This document shows, piece by piece, positions 1 through 12,800 of a stretch of DNA of 64,000 bases. Origin of the DNA: Allodiplogaster sudhausi (Eukaryota; Nematoda; Chromadorea; Rhabditida; Diplogasteridae); the NCBI GenBank assembly GCA_945643635.1, contig CALZFC010000092.1, forward strand, positions 938,501 through 1,002,500, given 5' to 3'. The notes under the pieces are model-generated. The model was not told where the DNA came from, did no database searches, and saw nothing but the letters and a program-made list of their open reading frames with translations. How positions within the stretch are numbered: the stretch's first letter is position 1; the number at the start of each line of letters is the position of its first letter. Made by a program: the position numbers and the translations under genes.

Positions 1-3000
1 CGTTGTGGTTGCGTTTGGACTTGAACCGCTTCAACTTGCCGGCCGATCTCTTGTCCCTTTCGTCGAGAGTCTCCGCAGTGCACCACTCGCAATGTACATA
101 GGCCCGTCCTTTGAACTTGATCAGAAACTCCTCGACTCCTTCTTCCGTCTTCCTGCTCTTCAGTACCTGCCGGGACACGAGTGAGAAGATATTCTAGCAG
201 ACAGAACAAAAAAAGACTGAATGGTGTCATTCACGTGGGCTGCTCAGGAAGGATTAATGAATGAAAAAACCTAACACCAGGAACACGTCAGCAAAGGCAT
301 GCAAATAAGGAGACGATTTGTGAGTAACCTTCTCAACGACGGAGTTCTCATTGACAACGTAAGGAATGGCTCCTTGGTCGTCTACCATCATTTGGTCGAC
401 ATCCTCGTCCAACATATCATCCAGTTCTCGCATTACCTGGGTTAAAAGTCAAGTTTAACGAAGAAATATTTGTAAAAAATTTTTTAAGTCTCTACTGTAT
501 GATAAATAACAGCCGAAAATGCATTGCACAGTCTTGCAAACCTCATCCTCCTTGGCTTCGGCCGCGTAGCGCTGCGTGTTCTGCTTGGTTCGACCAGATC
601 TTCTTTTCTGAGAAAATAAATCAATTGAATGACAGTCTTCAAATATATAATGATAACAAGCAAATCTGATGTCGATGTAAAGAGCAGGACATAAATAAGT
701 GTCCGTCAAGCCGTTTTACTCGAGGAAATAATGGAGAAGACAATATAACCAGGAAATGGCAGCCTAAGCCATACCTCGAGCAGTTCGATAGGAAAGTCTT
801 CTTGAGAGTTGGAAACACTGGCGGGCACTACAGGGGCGCTCTGTTTCCTTCTCCTCTTTTTACTTACTTCGTAATCGTCATCCTGCAATGGAATCATATT
901 TACATCCTCACCCTTCAACACAAGCTAAAATCTAGCACTATGTCATAACGTTAAAAAATTTGTTTACCTTTCAATCAAACATTTTCTGAGAGAAGAAAAA
1001 TGATGACAGTACTCAAAAGGCAGAAATACATCGTGGAAATGGCATGGAGAAAGGAAAGGATCGTACTTGGTCGCTTTCTTCGAGAGAAGGTTTTCTCTTC
1101 TTCGTCTTTGGGGGAGGAGTAGTCGCGGGTTTCTTCCTTCTGCTGCTTCCTGCACCCGCCCTGGACCGTCTCTTCGCCGCCTTCTTCGGCTTCTCCACCA
1201 CCTGCACTTCGACCATTACCAACATGCTTCATGTAAGAGAAAATGTAAAATAAGAAGAACGTCACCTGCGGTTTCTCTTCTTCCTTCTCGTCTGCCTCCG
1301 CGGGTGCTGCTGATTCTTCCTTGACGGGTTTCTCTCCGTCTTGCGAACTGCAGCCGTCGAGAGTCTCGCCTGGCGTGGCCTGCACAACATTTACATTCAA
1401 CGCTATTTCAAATTGTGTTGTAATTAACATAATATAGCAGGGCATAAAAAACAAGAAATGTGATGAGGCGAACCTCGGCGGTGAAAGGAGTTGTATCCTC
1501 GGAAGCGCTGGCGGCGTCTCCATTGAGAAGAAGAGAGGCCTCTTCATTCACCACCACAGTATCCCCGTCCACTTCTTCCTTCTCATCCTTACTCATTTCA
1601 ACCTCAGGATCTTTTTCCTTGCTCGTCTCTTCACTTGCCTTCTCCTCTTCCACTTCGGCTGTCTCTATCGTTTCCTCTTCTTCTTTTTCCTCCACTTTCT
1701 CAGCAATCTCTTCATCTTCCCTCTCTACCGAACCATCCTTCTCCAATTTCTCCTCCTTATGCTCGTCCTTCACAACCGTTTCTTCAGTTGAAGGTGCAGA
1801 CGTTGACGGCTCACTAAATTATAAGTATTCATTTTAATCCATTAACATAAACGTGAATAAATGAATGGAAAGACGAAAGACCTGGGTTCACTCTTCTCCG
1901 CCTCTGGCACACTGTTGCTGACTGGGGCATCCTCTTCCAGAGCTCCATTCACTTCCTTTCTCTGCTCCTCTTCCTCCTCCACCTTCTCTTCTTCTTTCTC
2001 TCTCGTCTCGTCCTCTGCAGTTCCTTGTTCCTGGTTGATCTCCTCTTCATCCTCGTAAGTGAGAGCGGGTGCGGGTGCTCGAGGGGGTCTGTCCAACTCG
2101 TCCATGAGACTCTGATCCACTTCATCCTCGTCCTCATCTTCCTTCGCTCTCTCTTCCGCTTCCTTCTTTTCCTCTTCCACTCTCTCCACTTCAGCCGTCG
2201 TCTCTCCATTCTGAGGAAGAGTGCCTGGAGTGGAGCAGGAGGCAGCAGCTTCTGGCGTCTGGGGAGCTGCTGGAGGAACCTCGGCCTTTAGCTGGAGAGC
2301 AACAGCCGGAGGTTGCTGTTGTGCTTGTTGTTGCTGGAAGGCCTGTTGTTGTTGATGAGGAAACTGTTGAGGTGGAGGAGGCATTTGCTGCGGGGACTGA
2401 GAGAGATAATGTGGCTGGGAAGGAGGAGGGGGAGGGGCGGGAGGTTGGACTGGCTGCTGCGGTTGTTGCATCTGCTGAGGCTGCTGCATTTGTTGCTGCT
2501 TCAGCTGTTGGCCGTACCCCGGAGGCAGTCCTTGCTGAGGAGAATGCAGCTGAGCTTGCTGCTGCTGATGCGGTGACATCATCTGAATTAGAATGCAGAT
2601 ACTTACAATGTCCCCTTAACATAAGCGGATGATTACGATCTACAAAACAGATACGCATATTTCACATACCGCAAACAAACAATTCAAAATAAATAATAAA
2701 TAAATTTTTACATTAAACAAAACTTGCTTAATTTTCTAGCAAATAAAATGAAAGGCGAGATTGTTCTGACCATCCTTTCTCGTTCCCTTTGCTGCTGCTG
2801 TTGCAATTGGTGCTGTAGAGCCATCTGCTGGTGTTGTTGCTGAGGAGATTGAAGATGAGAAGGAGACTGCAGATGATGGGGAGGCTGGCCACTGTTCTGC
2901 TGCTGCAGATGAGCAGGATGCTGCTGCCTTTCTTGGTGTTGCATCTGTCACGATCAAGTTTTTTTTAAGCAATATCATAAAACAAATACAACAAATATTT

Positions 3001-5524
3001 TTGTATGAATCTCGAAAACTTGCACTGAGAATAAAAGAAGAAAGTCCAGCAATCCCACCTGATTCTGCTGTTGCATCTGCTGCTGAGAAGGCCCGAGTCC
3101 ATTGGACGAGGCGGAGCCTCCGTACGGATTCGGAACGTGCATTGTGTGGTGAGCCTGTTGTTGTTGGTGCAGGGAGGAGGGGATGGGCTCGGGAGGGATG
3201 GAGTCAGCTGAAGAAGGCTTGCTACTACTGCTACCATCTCCACCTCCGGATGAAGCTCCCTGGGGGTGTCCCGGGTATCCCGCCGGGGGTGGATGCTGGT
3301 GGTACACCGAGATCAGCGTGTGTCCAGATTGCTCTGGCTTGATGTTCACCTACAAGGACAAGAGTACGAAAGTTATCAGCGAGATTAAAATTCTAAAACT
3401 TGTGTCAATTTTAACTTAACACAAAATTATAGTATAAGTGAAAATGAAAAAAAACCCTAAACAAGCATTTGGGGTTGAAAAAAAACCCTAAACAAGCATT
3501 TGGGGTTAAAAAAAAGATACCTGTATTTGGCTCGTTCCCTGCGTCACAGAGACTGGCGGCCCGGAGTGCGATCCCGGCTGTGCAGAGGAAGGAGCACCCG
3601 GGTGGCCAGGAGGGACTTGTCCAGGGTGCATGGCAGGGGGAGCATCCCGAGGAGGGACAGCGGGGTGGTGCATGCCAGGGTGGTGGGCGAAGTACGGGTG
3701 CAGCTGCTGGCGCAGATACGACACTTGCTGCTCGTATCGACCGATCTGCAACTCTCGTCATTTGCTCTCTCTCTCTCTCTCTCTCTCTCTTATCTCTCTC
3801 TCTCTCTCTCTTATCTCTCTCTCTTATCTCTCTTTCCTCCCTGTATGCTCTGCCAACCTCTTGCTCAAGAATAGGTGTTCTCTGCTGCGTGTACAGCCTC
3901 TGCAGATGCTGCTGGCACTGCACCATCTCGGCATGGGCGGCGGCGGCAGCTGGATGGACGGGGCCGGTTGGATGGCCGCCGGGGCCAGTAATGCCGTCGT
4001 GGCCAGCCGCCGCAGCCGCGTACGGGTTGTGCAGTTGGCTGGCTGCGCCACCCGCCCCTTGCTGAGAACCGGGAGGAGCTCCGCCGGGGGAGGGGCCAGA
4101 GGCAGCCGATACTGCCGATTGGCCCTGCTGTGGTCCTCCGGGTGGAGGGCCCCAGCTGGACGAGTCTGGCATTTGGCCAGGCATGCCCTAAACAATAATT
4201 CTCTTACTACTTTACTAATTTTGCATTAATTATAATGTTTCTGCAAAATCACTAACACAATTTTTTTATTTCATGAATGAAAATGTAAAATGGAAGTGAT
4301 AAAAAGCAAATGAACCTGCGGAGGCATGCGCTGTCCAGGCTGGACTTCTGCTCCATAGTACGCACCAGCACGGGGGTCCATGAAGTACTGGGGATGCTGT
4401 TGTTGAAGGGAGGCCATATGGCCGGGGTATCTAAAGATATTCATCTAATTTACAACCGTTCATTGGAAGTGCATTAACACAATAAATAGTTTCCTATGAA
4501 GTAAAAAATAAGAATCTTCCAGACCTTGCCATTTGTTGAGGGTGTGCCGGGTAGTAAGGATTGTAGGAGGGAGTGGGGGGCTGTTGGTAGACCCCGGGCC
4601 GGGGGGCCTGGGCCGTGCTCTGTGGTTGTGAGGTCTGCGGCTGCTGGTTGGGCTGGCCAGGGAAGAGATGTTGGTGGGGCGGGCCGTACGGGGACTGGCG
4701 ATAGGCTGCGGCCGCCGCTGCTGCGTGCTGCGGCGGAAAGCCGTGCGGAGGACCGTAGCCGGCCATCTGCAATAATCGACAACCGTATTGTATCGTCTGA
4801 TACGGTAGCTACATGACACCAAAAATATTTTATTTAATAACTAGTAGTATTTATGTTATGTACTTTCAAGTTCCTTATCAAATCTTGTACTGTCGTAAGG
4901 CAAAAGAAGAGAAGGAGCCGCAAACCTGTTGAGCATAGGCGGGTCTCATCATAGGGTTATGAGAGAGGGCGGCCATGCTGGCCATGGGATCGGGGGTTTG
5001 GCCGGGGTGGCTACCGGGTTGCGACTGCGGTGCCCCTGCCGCAGCCGCCGCCGCCTCGGCTGCCGCCGTGGCCTGCAAGTGCTTTCCTCATTCAAGGCAT
5101 TTATTAAGGGAACAAACATTTCCCTATACCACATTTCATTAGAAATTGGCAAATATGAAGAATACTAGTTTCGTTAATTTAGAATTTTATTTTCTCAAAT
5201 TAAAAAAAGAATGTAAATAAAAGCGACCTTCTTGCTCCGGTTGCGCTTCTTCGGCGCGGCAGGAGCGGGCGCGGGCGGCTGCACAGCCGGCGGCTGCTGA
5301 GGGGGCTGGTGGGGCGGGCCAGGCTGCACGTGCATGTACGGGTTGGGAGGCATGCCATGCATCATCATCTGCGCGTACTGGGGAGGCATCTGGGGAGGGC
5401 CACCAGCCATGGGGTGCAGCCCCCCGCCCGGGCCATACCCGACCGGACCAGCCCCGGCCGGGCCTCCCGAGTAGTCTGCGCCGAGCTGCGACAGCTGTGG
5501 CACGTAGTCGTCGCCTTCATCCAT
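1..5524 (-). CDS. CHD7/Kismet-family chromodomain helicase, N-terminal part (partial)
   Basis: This is the 5' portion of an ATP-dependent nucleosome remodeller of the CHD6-9/Kismet group, acting in the nucleus; the helicase lies beyond the left edge. Exons read on the minus strand: 5524-5228, 5072-4926, 4766-4525, 4430-4316, 4187-3858, 3745-3521, 3349-3059, 2944-2771, 2582-1882, 1813-1474, 1379-1266, about 1202-1070, about 884-776, about 609-544, about 437-345, and 166-1. The last exon carries chromodomain 1 (EEFLIKFKGRAYVHCEWCTA, then a KLKRFK end), closely matching the family pattern EEFYVKYK.YSYLHCEWA. Upstream sequence is a long low-complexity arm rich in Q, P, G and A, then a very acidic E/D/K stretch, then basic KKRRRK and KRRSGR clusters, as expected before CHD chromodomains. 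The ATG at 5524 (MDEGDDYV) is the first in frame; an upstream non-coding exon is possible. Family assignment is firm; member within the family is not resolved. Confidence 0.88.
3445..3512. repeat. Two-copy ~30-bp tandem duplication in CHD intron
   Basis: An A-run followed by CCCTAAACAAGCATTTGGGG is present twice head to tail. It sits just downstream of the exon ending at 3521 on the minus strand, so it occupies the 5' end of that intron. It looks like a recent local duplication. Confidence 0.8.
3767..3836. repeat. (CT)n microsatellite in CHD intron
   Basis: Interrupted CTCTCT tract with TTAT interruptions, between the coding exons 4187-3858 and 3745-3521. Confidence 0.9.
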
Positions 5525-6186
5525 CGGTCGCCCTTCTCTTTCTCTTCTTCTCACTTCATGCGCCCATCCCTATGCAACAACATTCTTCCTCTTATTAGCC
5601 AGCAAATTCTGAATAATACAGCAAAAATATGACGCACGCGAAAAAAATTACGGATGTAATTCGTATCGACAGCCACATTTTTTCCAACTAATCAATTGAC
5701 GTTGAGCATAGTTGCTTTGCTTATCATGGCATCAAAAATAAATTGCCGCACCCACAGGAGCGAAAACTGAATTTAAGAAATCATAGAAAACAAATCAAAT
5801 AATGAAGTTAATTATTGCGTTAATTAATAAAAGTAATGTTGGGCCAAAATTCCCCCCGCGTAATCGGTTGCTAAATTACTTTTGATCCACTTTCCGGGTA
5901 CAGAGATGACGTGTAACAAACAGAAGTGTTCGAAAATAATAAATATGAGTGAGAGGGTATATCAATCGAATTGCGATAATATAAAAGAGAAAAAAGTAAA
6001 GTTTGTGAATAAATAAATCCAACAAGAAGAAAGGGAAACCGCGAGTAGCTTGCGAGCAATGGAAGCAATATTTTGGAGGGCAATAAGAAGGAAAGAAAAT
6101 GTGTGCTGCGAGTAAGTCAGAGTGCGACAGCTGGACAGAAGACAAGAGACAGAGGGAGATTCAGTGAGAGACAGTGAGAAAGTGAT

Positions 6187-6188
<2 letters not shown>

Positions 6189-6256
<68 letters not shown>
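6189..6256. repeat. (GA)n microsatellite
   Basis: Nearly uninterrupted GAGAGA over about 65 bases, upstream of the CHD gene. Confidence 0.95.
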
Positions 6257-6259
<3 letters not shown>

Positions 6260-7278
6260 CGTGGTGGTGGTGGGAGCGGCCTAGCAGCCAGATAGGCAGC
6301 TAGCAAGATCGCGAGGGAGAGGAGGGGAGGAAGCCTGCAGTAGAGATGGAGAGGAAACGAACAGATAAAGAGAGCCAGAAGTAGGAGCTGGTAAGGGAAA
6401 AAGGAAAAGAAGACAAAGAAAACAAACCGTAATGAGAGAATGGAGAGAGACAGATCAAGAGAAACAGGCGGACAGAGAGAGAACGACGGAGAAAAAAGGG
6501 AGAGAGTTAAAGTAAGGAAGCGAAATGCAGAAGGGAAGGGGAGGAAGAAGAAAGGCAGCTTCCGAGCCGGCTGTCCAGCTCAACCTGTGTTGCTCTCTCT
6601 CCCTGCCATCACCCTCCCCTCCTGTCTTCTATCGACATACTTTCATTGAAAGCAACCACAGTCTCAGGCCAAGGTGGACTAGAGCACTTCTCTCCTCTTC
6701 GCTTACTTTGTCTCACCCTCTGCGTCTGTCTCTCTCCCCCTCTCTCTCCTAATCTCACCCTCTGCGTCTCTCTCTCCTCCCTCTCGCTTTGTCTCACCGT
6801 CTGCGTCTCTCTCTCAAACCCTCTCTATATATTCTTCATTGCACTGCCTTCTATCTTCCATCTGCCTTGCATTGAGTTCTACTCGTAATCATTAAAAGTT
6901 CCACACTGGACTTCTTTCACCCAGAGCAAAAAATGAGCTCGTTGTGACGGAAGCATTCTCCGTCGTTTATGAATAGTTACGGGAGAGGAGGGAGAAAGAG
7001 GGGAATGGAGACGAGAGAGGGAGAGAAGGACAGTGAGATAGAGGAACATAGAGAAGGACAGAGATTGATACGATTAGAAGAAGAATATAAAGAACATGAG
7101 AGAGAAAGTGTGTGTGGGTGAGAGAGGGAGAGAGAGTGAGAGAGAGAGAGAGACCTAGGGAAGGAATGAGGAACGTACCAACGGATGGGCGCAAGGAACA
7201 GAGAAAAGAGAGCATGCTGAGTTCGACGGGGCGAGGGCGTCACAAATGAAGGAGAATTCGAGAAGAAAGCACATATCA

Positions 7279-7341
7279 ATGGAGAGAGAGAGAAAGAGGA
7301 GAGAGAGAGAGAAAGCAGAGAGAGAGAGAGAGAGAGAAAGC

Positions 7342-7372
<31 letters not shown>

Positions 7373-7374
7373 AA

Positions 7375-7414
<40 letters not shown>
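7279..7414. repeat. (GA)n microsatellite, interrupted
   Basis: GA dinucleotides with regular AAAGCAG interruptions (a higher-order unit AGAAAGCAGAGAGAG occurs several times). Confidence 0.92.
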
Positions 7415-7419
<5 letters not shown>

Positions 7420-8391
7420 AGTCACTGATAGTAAGTGATGTGCAGAAGTGTTCCGGAGAGGACACTCCCAGCAGAATGAGAGATAGAACAGGGAGAGAGA
7501 GAGAGAGGTTGGTGAGACAGTAAAGAAAAGCGGCGGGGAAGTGGAGAGCTCAAGCGTCCAAGAGAAATGAGGTGTGGGACAAAAATGGAGGGAGCGATAG
7601 TCACAGGGAACTTTGGCATGAATGTAAAATAAATGTAGTGTTACAAGAATTCCTTGCTTAGATACTAACGAAAGAGCAGAAAAAGATATAACTTCTGTAG
7701 GAATCATGTGGAGAGTAAAAAAATGCGAAAAGGTTAAATGAGTTGAAAAGACCTGGACAAGGAGTGGGCAGGAGATCTTCACCATTACTAACACCTATAG
7801 CATATAAAAGAAAGTAATAAATTGCCAGGAAAGAGAAAGAAAGCTATGCGAAACAAACAAAGTAATAAGGACCGCGGACTATCCCCGTCAACAAGGATTG
7901 TAGAAATGACCTCGCATTAGATCAATGGAAGCTATGAACGGGGCAGTTCACTGCAGAGAGACAATAAGAATGCGGGAGAGTGCATGGGCAACTAGATGGA
8001 ACAAAGCGGGGAAGACATAGATTGAGAGAAGAAAGCGAGCCAAGAAGGAGAGAGACAGAGAGAACGACAAAGATAGAGAGAGAGAGAAAGAGAGTAGCTG
8101 GCAGGCGGAGTGGTCGGCCCGGCCTCGTTGCTGCTTGTTGTGTTGCTGACATGAGCGAGCAGTACCGCGCCAGCGGCTGAGGGCAGAGATGATGCGAGAG
8201 AGGAGAGTGGCAGAGAAAGAGAGAGTGAAAGGAGATGGCGAGGGAGTGAGAGTAAGAGAAAGAGAGTGGAAGAGGAAGAGTGGGCGAGACGGTGGTGAGT
8301 GACCGCGAGCAGGGACGCTCACTCTCATCCATCCACGCATACACACGACACGGACGGGGCCAGCTGGATCGATTGTTGGGCAGCAAAGCAG

Positions 8392-8447
8392 AAAAAGGAG
8401 ATGATGCTAGAGAGAGAGGGAGAGAGAGAGGAGAGAGAGGGAGAGAG

Positions 8448-8486
<39 letters not shown>

Positions 8487-8712
8487 GAAGCGAGGCAGTG
8501 AGAATAAATGGTTAAGTAGGGCAGGCTGGCTAGAGGGAAGGGTAGAAATAGGGGGACGAATGAAGGGTGGGGACCGGAGGAGAGAGCGAGAGGGAGAGAG
8601 AAAGAGAGGGGGGGGGGAGAGAGAGAAAGAGAGGGGGAGAGAGAGAAAAGAGGGGGAGAGAGAGAAAGAGATGGGGGAGAGAGAGAAAGAGACGGGGAGA
8701 GAGAGAAAGAGC
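8392..8712. repeat. (GA)n/(GGGGA) purine-rich repeat block
   Basis: Two GA-rich blocks. From about 8602 to 8712 a unit of the form GGGGAGAGAGAGAAAGAGA is repeated several times with single-base changes. Confidence 0.9.
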
Positions 8713-9848
8713 ATGAATCGGGTAGGATATGCGAGGGAGAAAGTAGGCACGTGAAGGGGAATGTGGAGAAGCACTGGACTCGCTTCTTTGATTCAGATCA
8801 GTCACATAGGGATTGTGCGAAGGTAGTGTGGGGACGGGATAAGGAACGGGGAAGACAGATTACGGGAGAGACACAACCAACCAGTCGCTCGCCATTCTCT
8901 TCATTCTGCACGCCTTCTCAGATTCGTGGCGGTTCCCCCAACTTGTCTCTGCTAGCACGCTCATGGCCCTGATAACGAGAGAATAATTCTCCAGAGAGTT
9001 AGAGTTTTGGCCAGGCCATAGCCTGCTACAGTAAGTGCTTGATGCATACAACAGAAAAATAAGTTAGTCAATTGACGCGTTCCACAATCTTAACACGGTA
9101 TGCTTTATCGGCATAAACACTACTTGCACCACCCTCATTGGCACGATAAACCGTTACCGAACGGAACAGGAAAAAAAAATTAAAATTAATTTTTAGATCT
9201 TCAATTCTTCATAACCAGCACTCTAAATGGTCTTATAAAAGTTCAATAGATTTCGTATTAGTAGAAGAAAAAATTGCCCTTGTACATGGCGAATAAAGAA
9301 ACAACTAATAAAACTATCAATCTGCAAATCAAATGCACAACCAATGAAAAATAAAGTGAAGGAGTATAACTCGGTGGTTTCATAAAGAAAACCCTAAACA
9401 CCCTGACCTCGTCTAATGAATATGAACAACAGAAAAGGCAAACAGTGTGGTAAGCAATATGGGCTATACTCTGGGAAATAGGATAGATCATTATGCATGA
9501 TTTTTTTTAATATTTCGCTCTAAAAATGCCGCTACCCAGTAGCTCTTTTCCTAGGACATGTCTGCGTATTATCTTATCTATTAACAATATACATCTAAAT
9601 ATTATGAAGGTTTACCAAAGAAAGAAATGAGGGTAATGTTCGATGTACACAGACGGTGAGGAACATAAAGAACAAAGAATTTCACGACCTGTTCATGGGC
9701 TCACAACATTCTTTAAACAGTCTCATAATCATCTGGTATATGGGGAGGGATTTCAACCACTCATAATGCACAACATAGAAGTATTGGCTAATTGTAAGCA
9801 ATGTGATAAAAGAGAAAGAAACAAATAGTGAAAAAGCATAATAAATTT

Positions 9849-12800
9849 CAGCCGTCGGACTCGTCATCGCTGCTGAAGTTGAGAGCGTCATCCGTCTTCA
9901 GGGGCTTGAAGCCCTGAAATATCACAAGTTTCTTCAGCTCTAAGTGACCTTTGACGTAATGAAATACAATATCCTCTCAGGTGTTAAAAATATTCGAATG
10001 TTTTCCAAGGCAACGGATTATCAGAGCTTGCATTTCGCAGCCAACGCGAATATGGAAGACGATGAATAAAAAGATTCTTTCTCTCTTTTCCTCTTCATCT
10101 CTCGCTCTCTCACCCTTATTCTATCTATTCCCCTTCTCCTTTGCTGTTTGAGAAAGCATTGTAAATATGATCATTGAATGTGGGGATCTACAGCAAATAA
10201 ATAATTCCAGCTACTTGGTGGAGATAGATTGCACGGAGAAATAAGTGAGCTCCAAGTGTAATACTACAACATATGTTTTAACAACATGAGTTTTAATTTA
10301 TGAAAAGTATTTTGTAATAAAACATACTGTTTTTATCTCTAAAGACAAAACATCTTTAGTCAGTCTGAAAATAGCGAACCTTCAAATGTTTAGTTTTAAC
10401 TTAGTGGAGATGAAATAAACCCCGATGACAAAATAAAGCCTTGAGAAATATAAAAATCAAAGGTTAATAGAGATGAAGGAGGAGTTACCATGACACCCAC
10501 AGCTTAGCTTTCCTATCCCTTCCCTCTTCTGTTTTCCATCTCACTTCACATCACCTCTTTCCATTCTCACCCTTTCACATTCCTTACTGCATCGACGAGT
10601 ACAAAAAGACTTCAGAAACTCCGACGAGTAGCTTCGGGGAAAGAAATGTTAGCATGCGTTAGAAGGAGTATTGTTTTTACATCGAAAGGCGCAAATTAAC
10701 GTTTCTGATTGTAAGAGTATAGCGACTTTGTGCTTCAAAAATAGAGGAAAGAGCTCTGTTAGCGAAAAATAGTCCAACAAATGGGCGATTTTTTTCTTTA
10801 ACTTTTTTGGCATCAATAATTAATAGTATACTTTGCACCCGTCTTACTGGAATTGTACATAAACGGACAGCGCGGTCGAATCTTGAAGAAGTCGCAGAGT
10901 TGTCGACGAACTTCCGCTTTACGTATAAACCAGAAAGCACAATCCCAGCTACGATGACGCAGAAAAGAACAAAGGAAAGTGGAACAGAGCCCTTCGGCAA
11001 GGAGCGACCCGTGGAACGACCGCCCGTACTGGTTACGGTACCATGTCCGGTAGTTTCATCACTTCCTCCTTCCCGTTGAACCTGTTCAAATAATATGCCA
11101 ATCTTATGAAACTCATGCAAGTCTCAAGGACAAGAAAGGTTGACACAGTAGGACCACTATCATCTGATTGTTATAAAGCATTCTAATGTAAAATGCCCTG
11201 CTGATAGAGTCTTCATTTAAACTTTTGCAAATACGCATCTCAATCCGGGAATTAACAACTGTTGAAATCTAACTATCAAGTAAACTAGTAAGAACCCCTC
11301 TGATGTAAACCATCGATCGAAAGAGCCACCGGATAAGATTGTAAAGAATATCATATTTAAATTAGAATAAACATTTAAAAATGGGGTACCTTAAACTTCC
11401 AGAGCGCGGCGGAGGCTGCCTTGTCGCTCATGTCGCCAATGTCTGCGATGAAGATGTGTTCTCCGTGAGGGCAGATCCGCATTGCATGGGGACGAGTGAA
11501 GGGGCCGCTCATTCCGGAGAACGAGAATTCAACCAGGCCTAGGCATTCCAGCGTTCACTTCTCATCACAGAACTTTTGAAAACAATAGAGTGAAGTTCTC
11601 ACCTCTTCCACTGCGACCTGCAAACACTTGGATGGGTAATTCTGCACCTCCAAACGACGCTTGCCGGAGCTGAACAATCCTTTGATTTGAATATTTTGTT
11701 CTAGTGTTTAAATACCCTCTCGCTTCAAACACTTTTGGAAGGGTAGGTCACCAGAAATCAGGAGGATGGAGCACCTTTTACCGTAAAATATGTCTAAAAT
11801 CGAGTGATTCCGAATGTTTTCCTACTGATTTCGGAAGGATCCCCAGTATCCCATGCCAATATTTCGGAAGGGTTTCTGGCAAAAGTGGGACCTGTTTTGC
11901 TCTGTTAGCACACCCTTCACTTCATAAGGTAAAAAGGCGAATTATATTACTCCGAAGTATTAACTTTCTCACCTCTCCGGGAATAAGGTAGATGTTGTCT
12001 CCGTAGAAATCAGCAGAATAAATATTGTTGAAGAGACTCGAGTTGAGGACACTCACCTTAATCCAAATCATTAATCTTTTCCGATTACGAACAGAAGATA
12101 GCGAACCTCGGTGCCGTCAGAACGAAGTTCCTTCACTCGACCATTTTCACGATCTGCTACAATGAGATTCCCCACCGGAGACACAACTATATCGTGAGGG
12201 ATGAAGAATTGCCCAGCAGCATTACCGTAGGAACCGAAGGAATTCTGCAAACGAAAAAGATTTTTAATTGGCAAATAGCGAAGAAAGGGCTGTCTGCGAA
12301 GGTAAAGAAAGCCCACCTTAATCTTGCCATAGAGAGAGATCTCCACAACTCTGGCATTACAGTATCCATCAGCCAGGAAGAGTGAGTCTCCAAGACGAAC
12401 AATGGAAGTGGGCATACAGAAGTGGGCGGAGTCACTGCCAGGCACTAGCTTCTCCCCAATCTCCCACACACGATTGAGCTTCCCTCAAATGACCAAATGA
12501 GTTAGTGTAATCCCGCAATTTTCATCTACCCAAGCAAGTCAGGGCACTCACCGGAAAGAACACGACGCTAACCAATAGTACTGAAAAATGAAACAAATCA
12601 ATTACCATCCGCCTGGCGCACAATCTTCGAGACCGTGTGGGAACCAACATCTGTTGCATAGATAGCTCCTTCCTTATCGACGTAGATTCCATGGGGCATA
12701 TAGAACCTGAGCGAATCATTATAGGTTAGCACCACAATCATTACACAACCACGGAAATTAAGACAATGTATAACCGTCTAAATGCCCTCTCTCTCTCTCT

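Larger units (their letters stand above)
5525..9848. other. Gene-poor GA-rich interval
   Basis: I see no supported gene here. The stretch separates the 5' end of the CHD gene from the 3' end of the amidating-enzyme gene, both on the minus strand, so it should include the CHD promoter and any non-coding first exon. It holds (GA)n tracts at about 6189-6256, 7263-7414, 8392-8484 and 8575-8712 and CT-rich sequence at 6717-6830. Long open frames here translate only to Ser-Leu or Arg-Glu repeats and are artefacts of the microsatellites. From about 9050 the composition becomes AT-rich without recognisable features. Confidence 0.7.

Noticed and set aside
2191..2658. Antisense and off-frame readings of the Q/P-rich CHD exon
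   Set aside because: CAG/GCA/AGC repeats are open in several frames; only the Gln/Pro frame joins in phase with its neighbouring exons.
7276..8774. Several frames of 130-170 codons in the GA-rich region, both strands
   Set aside because: Low-complexity Arg-Glu or Ser-Leu translations of (GA)n; no conserved motif or consistent splice sites.
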